DNA from: GCA-002727735 sp036159515
GTDB lineage: Bacteria; Bacteroidota; Bacteroidia; Flavobacteriales_D; Parvicellaceae
NCBI GenBank assembly: GCA_036159515.1
Contig: JAYYEV010000102.1
Location: forward strand, 1 to 5,788
Reading direction: 5' to 3'
DNA length: 5,788 bases
The first letter of the stretch is position 1. The number at the start of each line of letters is the position of its first letter. This document shows positions 1 to 5,788 of this stretch, piece after piece. The position numbers and the translations under genes were made by a program. Under the pieces are notes generated by a model. The model saw only the letters and a list, made by a program, of their open reading frames with translations. It did no database searches and was not told the origin of the DNA.

Positions 1-1083
1 TCTTAAGTCAGTCTGATTTCTAGTATAATTAAATCCAATTTTTACTTTTTCATTCAACTTGTTAGAGAAGAAAACCCCACTTTTTATGGTTTGGGGAATG
101 CCATTATTATTAAATGGATCAGAACCTCCCCACCAACCTCCACGATTATCATCACTGAAAAAATTTCCATTACTAGTGCTTAAACCGTATTGTTTAATAT
201 CCCCGTAACCAAAGTTTGCTCTTGGTGTGTTAGAAGCTAAGTTAAAAACGGAAAGTTTAAAATCTTTATTAAATCGATTAAATAGAATTTCACTTTCTAG
301 GAAATTGGATAGATAATCTACATTAGGAGTGGTGCCGAAATCAGAAGCAAGTGATATACGACCGAAATATCCTTTCTTTGCATCTTCTTTTAAACGTAAA
401 TCCATTACTTGAATTGTTTCTTCAGAAGTTTCATCCCCATCTGTATTTTCTTCTTCATAAATTTCCACACTTTCAATGCTCTTAGCGCCTAAGTTTTTGG
501 TGGCTATTGTAGGATCACTTCCAAAAAATTCGTCACCATCTACAAGTACTTTATTCACTTCTCTGCCTTGAGATGTAATGTTCCCGCTTTTGTCAACTTC
601 TACTCCAGGTAGCTTTTTAAGTAAGTCTTCAACTACAGCGTTCTTCTTGGTTTGAAAAGAATCTGCTAAAAAAACTAGGGTATCTCCTCTAAAAAAAACG
701 GGATCTTTGTAGGCATATATGGTAACTTCCTCCATCATTTCGCTTTTTTCGGGAAGAATGGTATTTGATAAGTCAAGATTCAGTCTGTCATCAGAGGGGA
801 AAAAGAATATGATTTTATCATCATTGTCGTGATGAGATATGATGATTTCAACGGTGTCCATAGGTGTGCTGATGTAAAATTCACCATTCTCATTTGTTCT
901 TTGAAAGTCAATTAGTACTGAATCGGATAAACGAACAATCATAACCACTGCATTCTCTTTTGGTCTTTTGTTTAGGGTATCATTTACAGTGCCATAAATA
1001 TTCATATTTTGACCGAATGAAAAACATGGAATAGAAAATATAATAAAAATAAATAATAATTTTAAGTAATTGATAATTAGCAT
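1..1083 (-). CDS. TonB-dependent receptor-like outer-membrane protein, N-terminal part (runs off the left edge)
   Basis: This is an open frame of 361 codons from ATG at 1083 to the window edge with no stop, so the C-terminus is missing. Residues 1-24 look like a signal peptide: MLIINYLKLL, a hydrophobic stretch, then FSFG before Q25. Residues 28-105 form a carboxypeptidase-regulatory-like beta-sandwich (IYGTVNDT, then TNENGEFYIS). Residues 120-210 resemble the receptor plug, with FRGDTLVF (131-138), VEDLLKKLPGVEVDKSG (151-167) and VNKVLVDGDEFFGSDP (176-191). LKEDAKKGYFG (231-241) then leads into the first barrel strands. This order is typical of Bacteroidota outer-membrane beta-barrel proteins related to TonB-dependent receptors, which take up ligands or act in the surface envelope. 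The substrate cannot be told. An acidic stretch at 210-224 lies just before the barrel. The gene starts 24 bp after the mtaB stop on the same strand and has no visible promoter of its own, so it is probably read from the mtaB transcript. Confidence 0.92.
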   Translation of the reverse strand, partial: MLIINYLKLLFIFIIFSIPCFSFGQNMNIYGTVNDTLNKRPKENAVVMIVRLSDSVLIDFQRTNENGEFYISTPMDTVEIIISHHDNDDKIIFFFPSDDRLNLDLSNTILPEKSEMMEEVTIYAYKDPVFFRGDTLVFLADSFQTKKNAVVEDLLKKLPGVEVDKSGNITSQGREVNKVLVDGDEFFGSDPTIATKNLGAKSIESVEIYEEENTDGDETSEETIQVMDLRLKEDAKKGYFGRISLASDFGTTPNVDYLSNFLESEILFNRFNKDFKLSVFNLASNTPRANFGYGDIKQYGLSTSNGNFFSDDNRGGWWGGSDPFNNNGIPQTIKSGVFFSNKLNEKVKIGFNYTRNQTDLR

Positions 1084-1107
1084 TTTAAAATATTTTATTT
1101 AAAGTAA

Positions 1108-2400
1108 TTATAATAAACTTGATAACACTTCAAAATCATTGTTAATTTCATTAAGTTTTACACTTACAATCTCATTTTTTTTCACTTTTTGAGCTGTTAG
1201 TTTAACCTTAACATAATTTTCGGTAAACCCATAATGATAACCATCTTCTTGATTTTCTAACAATACTTTTTCTGTTTTACCTAAATTATTTTGATAAAAT
1301 TGTTGTTTTAATTTAAGACTCAATATACGAAGTTGTTTGCTTCTTTTTCTTCTTTCCTCCATAGGTACTATTTCACCCATGCGAGGTGCTGTAGTATTTG
1401 CACGTTCAGAATAGGTAAAAACATGTAAATAGGAGATAGGTAAAGATTTTAAAAAATGTACTGTTTTATTAAATTCTTCTTCCGTTTCTCCAGGGTAACC
1501 TACAATGACATCAACCCCAATACATGCTTCTGGCATGAGGTCCTTAATTTTTTTAATTCGACTCTTGTAAAGCTCCGTATTATATCTTCTTCTCATACTT
1601 TTAAGAAGTATATCAGACCCAGATTGAAGAGGTATATGAAAATGGGGGACAAAGCGCTTTGATTTATGCACAAATTCGATAATTTCATTGGACAGTAAAT
1701 CAGGTTCAATGGATGATATTCGAAAGCGATTAATTTGTTCTAATTTGTCCAGTTCAATAAGTAAGTCAATTAATCTTTCCTTGGTTCCGTAACCAAAATC
1801 ACCAATGTTTACACCAGTTAAAACCACTTCTTTTACTTCAGAACTAGCTATTTCTCTTGCTTTTACCATGGTTTCCTCTACATTGGCGCTTCTGCTTTTA
1901 CCTCTAGCCAACGGGATGGTACAAAAAGAACAGAAATAGTTACAACCATCTTGAACTTTAAAAAAAGACCTAACTCTATCTCCTTTGCTGTATCCAGGGT
2001 AGAATTCATTTACATGTTTTATATGCTTGTTTTCAATTTGTGTTTCTTTTCTTTTTTCTATATCATGAAGAAAACTTTTTAAATTGAACTTTTCCTGAGC
2101 ACCAAGAACAAGATCTACACCTTTAATGGACGAAATTTCTTTGGGTTTTAATTGAGCATAACATCCAATAACAACAATAAATGCACTTGAATTATATTTT
2201 AGAGCCCTTCTAACCACGTTTCTACATTTCTTATCAGCTTGATCTGTAACGGAGCAGGTGTTGATTACATAAATATCAGCACCAGATTCAAATTCAACTC
2301 TGGCGAAACCTTCATTTTCTAAATCTCTAGCTATAGTGCTCGTTTCAGAAAAATTTAGCTTACAACCAAGCGTATAAAATGATGCAGTTTTATGATTCAT
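1108..2400 (-). CDS. mtaB: tRNA (N6-threonylcarbamoyladenosine(37)-C2)-methylthiotransferase MtaB
   Basis: This complete 430-residue radical SAM methylthiotransferase is predicted to convert t6A to ms2t6A at position 37 of ANN-decoding tRNAs in the cytoplasm. The N-terminal domain carries the three cysteines for the auxiliary [4Fe-4S] cluster: C13 in TLGCKLNFSE, C49 in INTCSVT and C80 in VIGCYAQ. The radical SAM motif CxxxCxxC is C153, C157 and C160 (GCNYFCSFC), followed by the family segments IPLARGKSRS and HIPLQSGSD (255-263). A C-terminal TRAM-like RNA-binding region lies at about 370-430. TLGCKLN near the start favours the MtaB branch over MiaB or RimO. Length is normal for the family and all six cluster cysteines are present. 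The ATG at 2400 places the first cysteine motif at the usual distance. The gene is divergent from the peroxidase gene and 24 bp upstream of the receptor gene. Confidence 0.97.
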   Translation of the reverse strand: MNHKTASFYTLGCKLNFSETSTIARDLENEGFARVEFESGADIYVINTCSVTDQADKKCRNVVRRALKYNSSAFIVVIGCYAQLKPKEISSIKGVDLVLGAQEKFNLKSFLHDIEKRKETQIENKHIKHVNEFYPGYSKGDRVRSFFKVQDGCNYFCSFCTIPLARGKSRSANVEETMVKAREIASSEVKEVVLTGVNIGDFGYGTKERLIDLLIELDKLEQINRFRISSIEPDLLSNEIIEFVHKSKRFVPHFHIPLQSGSDILLKSMRRRYNTELYKSRIKKIKDLMPEACIGVDVIVGYPGETEEEFNKTVHFLKSLPISYLHVFTYSERANTTAPRMGEIVPMEERRKRSKQLRILSLKLKQQFYQNNLGKTEKVLLENQEDGYHYGFTENYVKVKLTAQKVKKNEIVSVKLNEINNDFEVLSSLL

Positions 2401-2475
2401 TTATTGAATAATGATTTAGTAAAGTTATATGAAATATTGAATTTGTATGATATTTTTTTTTGTCATAAATATACT

Positions 2476-2483
2476 TATATTTG
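2476..2483 (+). promoter_or_regulatory. Putative Bacteroidota -7 promoter element for the peroxidase gene
   Basis: TATATTTG matches the Bacteroidota -7 consensus TAnnTTTG exactly and sits 30 bp before the ATG at 2514, implying a 5' leader of roughly 25 nt. A TTTG at 2459-2462 could be the -33 element, but the 13-bp gap is shorter than the usual roughly 19 bp, so the upstream half is uncertain. AT-rich DNA makes chance matches fairly likely. Confidence 0.45.
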
Positions 2484-2513
2484 TTTAACTTTTTTAATTA
2501 ATTATTAAACAAA
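2480..2513. repeat. 9-bp perfect inverted repeat next to the peroxidase start codon
   Basis: TTTGTTTAA at 2480-2488 is repeated in reverse complement as TTAAACAAA at 2505-2513, with a 16-bp AT-only spacer apart from its first base. The left arm begins with the TTTG of the putative -7 element and the right arm ends at the base before the ATG. This position would suit an operator for a dimeric regulator. An RNA hairpin is less likely, because much of the left arm would lie upstream of the expected transcription start. Such repeats also arise by chance in DNA this AT-rich. Confidence 0.4.
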
Positions 2514-3035
2514 ATGAGAATATCACTTTTTATTACAATGCTATTTAATACGCTTATTATGATGTCACAACAATCTGTTCACGAGTTTACCATAAACACC
2601 ATTGATGGTGAATCTAAAAATTTATCTGATTTTAAGGGAAAGAAAATGTTATTCGTAAATACGGCTAGCCAGTGCGGTTTTACGCCACAATACATGGAGC
2701 TGCAAGAATTACATGAAAAACACGGAGATGAATTAGTTATCATTGGTTTCCCAGCAAACAATTTTGGGGGTCAAGAGCCAGGTTCAAATGATCAAATTAA
2801 AACGTTTTGTAAAAAAAATTATGGCGTATCTTTCATGTTATCAGAAAAAGTTAGCGTTAAGGGTAAAAATATTGATCCAATATTTGAATGGTTAAATGCA
2901 CAAGATAATCAATCTTTCAAGGGAGATATTATGTGGAATTTTGAAAAATATTTAATTGATGAATCTGGCAAACTCATAAAAAGATACAGAAGTATGACAA
3001 AGCCAGACTCAGATAAAATAATATCACTGATCTAG
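2514..3035 (+). CDS. gpx: Glutathione peroxidase family protein, probably exported and thioredoxin-dependent
   Basis: This complete 173-residue protein reduces peroxides by family membership. Residues 1-20 (MRISLFITML, then FNTLIMMSQQ) form a short hydrophobic leader with possible cleavage after S18, suggesting a periplasmic or envelope location. The thioredoxin-fold body follows. Peroxidatic C54 lies in VNTASQCGFT, Q87 in FGGQEPG, and W141-N142 in MWNFEKYLID, so the family's catalytic tetrad is intact. C99 in KTFCKKNY sits where thioredoxin-dependent members carry the resolving cysteine. C54 and C99 are the only cysteines, since the FPCNQFG cysteine of many relatives is Ala81 here (FPANNFG). 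Despite the family name, thioredoxin-like proteins are therefore the likely reductants. The ATG at 2514 keeps the leader and follows an A-rich stretch (AAACAAA), with no Shine-Dalgarno sequence. The stop overlaps the stop of the convergent beta-helix gene. Confidence 0.95.
   Translation: MRISLFITMLFNTLIMMSQQSVHEFTINTIDGESKNLSDFKGKKMLFVNTASQCGFTPQYMELQELHEKHGDELVIIGFPANNFGGQEPGSNDQIKTFCKKNYGVSFMLSEKVSVKGKNIDPIFEWLNAQDNQSFKGDIMWNFEKYLIDESGKLIKRYRSMTKPDSDKIISLI
3032..3035. other. Shared palindromic double stop (CTAG) of two convergent genes
   Basis: The peroxidase gene ends with TAG at 3033-3035 on the plus strand, and the beta-helix gene ends with TAG at 3034-3032 on the minus strand. The tetramer CTAG thus supplies both stops and leaves no intergenic space. 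No GC-rich hairpin followed by a T-run is visible on either side, so any terminator would have to lie inside the opposite gene or be factor-dependent. Confidence 0.95.
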
Positions 3036-5788
3036 TCTTTGATGATTAGTTGCGCTCCACTTGTAGCTTGAATTTCAAGTTGTCCTCCACTTTCAATTTC
3101 AATCGTCTTACAATATGCCTTTCCTGGTGTTTCGTCTAAATTGTTAATGTTACCATCATCGTTCATGTCAAACCCTGTTACGAACCCAGTTCCACTAATT
3201 ACTGGCATGTTTGAAGTATTATTTGGAATGTAAACATCGTTATTATAACTAGGCACATGGTTTTTATCCCAGTTACATGCGGAAAACCAGTCTGTATCCA
3301 CACCTACCCAAGTATGAATTCCTGCGGTTTGGGGAGGTCCAATAACAGCTACATTAGTGGTGTCATAAAATATACATCCATCGCTTTGTGTAATTTCAAC
3401 TATGTATGTGCCGTTTTGATTAAATGTTCTTGGATTAGTAGTAACACCATCGTTCCAAGCAAATAAGGTTTCATAGTGATTAAGATTTAAAAACATCTGC
3501 AGAAGTTCTGAACCAATGTAATTGGTCTGGATTTGATTTGGATTGTTGCCGCTAAATGTAATATTACCTAAATAGTCATCTGGGTTGGGCCATGGGTCTG
3601 CGTCATATAGTTTTACTTCATAATTTGCAGTGGGATCTAGAATAATAGATGAAATTTTTATGTAGGCATCGGGGTAAGTTTGTATTGGATTACTAGACGT
3701 AGATTGTACTAGACTTCCGTTCTCGTATAATTTTATGTAAAAATCAGGTACGTCTCCAGATCCGATATTTGATGTGGGAACCGTATTTATTCCAAAACCA
3801 TATAGTCTTGAGTAATTGTTTTGCGTATTTAGATTTACAGAGATGCTATTAGTACAAGAATGATAATTTTCTGCTAGTCCAGAATTAAGTGAACAAGGAG
3901 TCAAGCAGTCTACTTTATTTGTAGCATTTTTATAACGGAACTCAGCAGGGTTCTTAGATCGGTTGAAAGGGTAGGAGCCACTATTATTGACTAGCCAACT
4001 CACAGGTCCAATTTGAGGAAAGGGGAATTTATCACAAAAGTTAGGTATTAAGTTGTCTTTATACAGGGAATTGGGTAGTAAGTTAATTTTAGAATTATTA
4101 TCAATCGTGCCTTGATTGTAGTTGTTACTATGCTTTAAGGTGTAATCCACGCTACTATGAATATCAAATCCATCTACAATTTCATTTGCAACTACATTTT
4201 GATAATCTGAATTATCGTCAATCATAAAGTCTTCTAAAAGCGCTCTGTTTCTATAAAAAGTATTGCCAGGACCACTAGGCCCCCACCAATCCGAATTATG
4301 TATAAATTCAACCACATTGCCTTCGAATAAATTCATCAGAGGATAAAAACCATGTAAAGAAATATCTGCTTTCTGATCGCCTATGCAAATCCCAAAAACA
4401 GTAGTTCCGCAGGGATCCCAACTTTCCTCACTATAATTATATCCAAAAACATTTCCATTTGGGCTGTAACTTAATACCATAGCATGTCTTAAAGTGAAGA
4501 AAATATTATTTTCTACTAAACAGTTGGAAGACCTTTGATTCATAGCCACTCCATAACCATGCCCACCACCTCCATAATCATAGGAATGATGTAAGTAATT
4601 TCCAGTTATTTCAGCATGATAAGATCTAGTTACGCTTATATGTGATTTTGTAGTGTAATCACTTTCTATATTTCTAACCCAGCAGTTGTAACAATTTTCC
4701 ATTTTAATATTGTCACATTCTTTAGTTGTTATTCTTTTAATTTTGATATTCTCTATTCCTGCATTTTCAATAATGTTGTTTAATTTTTTAATTCTAGGTC
4801 TCAATTTAGGATCGTAGGTAAAATGTAATACTTTGTCTATAACTAGCACATTACTGTTTTTTTCTAAAATTTTAAATACTTCTCCAACACAATCTAATGC
4901 AGATCCATTCCATGCATCTTCAAATGTTGCATTAGTAATGCCATTATTTACTCTATTGCTATACATTTTAATGGTGTCATTATCCTGCCTAAGATCGATA
5001 AAATCACCCACATTAAAATTGGATGAATTATTAACAATTAGTTGATTACTGCCCTTATGATACCCCCCCAACAGATGTTCATAGCCACTTGTTAAACTAT
5101 TCCATAATCTTAACTGAAAAATGTGATTTCTATGGTTAGTGCTGTCTGTTTCTTTTGTGGGTTTTATTTTGAGTGTAGTATTTGTTGAGCATTCACCTCT
5201 CAATACTGTATTGCTTGGTATGTAGAAGCTTTTAAAACCTTCGATATAATATTCACCTTGTGGAAAATATACTATGTTAAATCCAGGCATTGTTTTAACA
5301 TCATTTAATACATCTAGTAATGCCTGATAATTATTAAAAGTTCCGTTACCTACACAATTATACGGAGGTTGAGTCATGTCAATTATATTTCCCTCATAAG
5401 GTATTGCACCCACATGTCCTGTATTTTCCCAATCGGTAATGTTTCTGTAGTCCAAAATAGAATTATCGGTTCCTGTAAGGGAAAAATGGGCTCCTACAAA
5501 CTTGGCTTGATCCAAGGTGACATTACAAGCTCCATTACCACTACAAGCTCCACTCCAGCCGCTAAAACTATATCCTGGTTCTGCTTCATGTTGTAGTGAA
5601 ACAGTTGTGTTTATTGGATACTCATCGTTACAGGCTAAAATACATTTATTTGTATTTGAATTGTCTTGTATTTTAATTGTTCCCTTGCCTGTCACAGAAG
5701 TTTGCAAGCTGGAATACCCTGAAGGGGAAGTACAATCTGTTAATACGACATCGTCCACGTATATTTTGGCCACTTCGTTTCCACATCT
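3032..5788 (-). CDS. Large secreted multidomain beta-helix protein, C-terminal part (start lies beyond the right edge)
   Basis: The frame is open for 918 codons from the right edge. The in-frame GTG at 5773 is not a convincing start because coding continues upstream (RCGNE). Numbering from the edge, residues 1-19 end an upstream domain (KIYVDDVVLTDC). Residues 27-104 form an InlB-B-like bacterial repeat (FSGWSGACSGNGACNV) with C49, C53, C82 and C88. A DWENTGHVGAIP segment and a pectate-lyase-3-like start (YFPQGEYYI) lead into a right-handed beta-helix at about 146-520, with LVENNIFFTLRHAM, VFGYNYSEES and LFEGN. A C2-like domain (about 645-750) has D682, D729, D731 and D737-D738 as possible calcium ligands. 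A PKD/SprB-like module follows (WNDG to SDGC, 778-805). The last module is of the NW type (826-918: TWVGVDTDW, CNWDKNHVP). The many cysteines fit an exported protein with disulfides. Polysaccharide binding or cleavage is possible, but no catalytic set is recognised. No C-terminal type IX sorting domain is present. Confidence 0.9.
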   Translation of the reverse strand, partial: RCGNEVAKIYVDDVVLTDCTSPSGYSSLQTSVTGKGTIKIQDNSNTNKCILACNDEYPINTTVSLQHEAEPGYSFSGWSGACSGNGACNVTLDQAKFVGAHFSLTGTDNSILDYRNITDWENTGHVGAIPYEGNIIDMTQPPYNCVGNGTFNNYQALLDVLNDVKTMPGFNIVYFPQGEYYIEGFKSFYIPSNTVLRGECSTNTTLKIKPTKETDSTNHRNHIFQLRLWNSLTSGYEHLLGGYHKGSNQLIVNNSSNFNVGDFIDLRQDNDTIKMYSNRVNNGITNATFEDAWNGSALDCVGEVFKILEKNSNVLVIDKVLHFTYDPKLRPRIKKLNNIIENAGIENIKIKRITTKECDNIKMENCYNCWVRNIESDYTTKSHISVTRSYHAEITGNYLHHSYDYGGGGHGYGVAMNQRSSNCLVENNIFFTLRHAMVLSYSPNGNVFGYNYSEESWDPCGTTVFGICIGDQKADISLHGFYPLMNLFEGNVVEFIHNSDWWGPSGPGNTFYRNRALLEDFMIDDNSDYQNVVANEIVDGFDIHSSVDYTLKHSNNYNQGTIDNNSKINLLPNSLYKDNLIPNFCDKFPFPQIGPVSWLVNNSGSYPFNRSKNPAEFRYKNATNKVDCLTPCSLNSGLAENYHSCTNSISVNLNTQNNYSRLYGFGINTVPTSNIGSGDVPDFYIKLYENGSLVQSTSSNPIQTYPDAYIKISSIILDPTANYEVKLYDADPWPNPDDYLGNITFSGNNPNQIQTNYIGSELLQMFLNLNHYETLFAWNDGVTTNPRTFNQNGTYIVEITQSDGCIFYDTTNVAVIGPPQTAGIHTWVGVDTDWFSACNWDKNHVPSYNNDVYIPNNTSNMPVISGTGFVTGFDMNDDGNINNLDETPGKAYCKTIEIESGGQLEIQATSGAQLIIKD
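3134..3169 (-). other. EF-hand/dockerin-like calcium loop inside the last module of the beta-helix protein
   Basis: The 12 residues DMNDDGNINNLD (874-885 from the right-edge codon) match the EF-hand loop: acidic or Asn at positions 1, 3 and 5, Gly at 6, Ile at 8, Asn at 9 and Asp at 12. The loop lies between NMPVIS and CKTIEIESGG, which are usually close together in NW-type modules, so it appears as an insertion of about 24 residues. Only one loop is present, whereas dockerins carry two. Confidence 0.6.

Larger units (their letters stand above)
2401..2513. other. Very AT-rich divergent intergenic region
   Basis: These 113 bp separate the start codons of mtaB (minus) and the peroxidase gene (plus) and contain only 14 G or C. 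A run of nine T lies at 2453-2461. A Bacteroidota-type -7 element is visible for the plus-strand gene. On the minus strand no exact TAnnTTTG was found; the closest matches, TATATTTA (2473-2466) and TAACTTTA (2427-2420), each miss the last base. The mtaB promoter therefore remains unassigned. Confidence 0.85.

Noticed and set aside
1084..1107. Possible terminator or promoter between mtaB and the receptor gene
   Set aside because: The 24 bp are almost pure A/T with no stable stem, T-run terminator or TAnnTTTG element.
1456..1662. Plus-strand open frame of 68 codons opposite mtaB
   Set aside because: It lies wholly antisense to the conserved radical SAM region of mtaB and encodes nothing recognisable.
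2453..2461. Nine-T tract as a phase-variable promoter spacer
   Set aside because: The tract touches the proposed -33 TTTG, but that element is itself doubtful, and T-runs are expected in a region with about 12% GC.
2493..2507. PerR/Fur-like box upstream of the peroxidase gene
   Set aside because: The best alignment to the TTATAATnATTATAA consensus is about 10 of 14 positions, which is not impressive in DNA that is almost all A and T.
2579..2761. Minus-strand open frame of 60 codons opposite the peroxidase gene
   Set aside because: It is antisense to the catalytic region of a clear family member, with no start context or family resemblance.
3257..5596. Three short plus-strand open frames (3257-3466, 4833-5045, 5369-5596)
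   Set aside because: All are antisense to the continuous, domain-bearing frame of the beta-helix protein; none has a promoter element or a recognisable product.
5771..5773. GTG as the start of the beta-helix protein
   Set aside because: The frame stays open to the window edge and the upstream codons continue a beta-strand typical of a preceding domain; there is no signal peptide after this GTG.

Overview
The window looks like a chromosomal segment from a low-GC member of the Bacteroidota, most likely Flavobacteriia or a close relative. The evidence is a TonB-dependent receptor-type outer-membrane protein with a carboxypeptidase-regulatory-like N-terminus, a Bacteroidota-style -7 element (TATATTTG) in place of an E. 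coli-type promoter, A-rich start regions with no Shine-Dalgarno sequence, and a large mosaic secreted protein with the NW-type module common in this phylum. The genus cannot be fixed from the sequence.

Layout. Positions 1-1083 (minus) hold the N-terminal 361 codons of an outer-membrane TonB-dependent-receptor-like protein that runs off the left edge. Positions 1108-2400 (minus) hold a complete mtaB, the tRNA t6A37 methylthiotransferase. It lies 24 bp upstream of the receptor and is probably cotranscribed with it. Positions 2401-2513 are a divergent intergenic region with only 14 G/C in 113 bp; it carries the putative promoter of the next gene and a 9-bp perfect inverted repeat. Positions 2514-3035 (plus) hold a complete glutathione-peroxidase-family gene with an N-terminal export signal. 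Positions 3032-5788 (minus) hold the last 918 codons of a large, cysteine-rich, multidomain secreted beta-helix protein whose start lies beyond the right edge. It ends tail to tail with the peroxidase gene, and the two stop codons share one CTAG.

Function. mtaB is housekeeping tRNA modification. The peroxidase is probably a thioredoxin-type two-cysteine peroxide reductase acting outside the cytoplasm. The receptor fragment and the beta-helix protein belong to the cell envelope or surface. No pathway links all four genes, and there is no mobile element, RNA gene or CRISPR array. The most interesting object is the beta-helix protein: an unusual domain order, an EF-hand-like calcium loop inserted in its last module, and an abrupt end without the sorting domain expected of a type IX secretion substrate.
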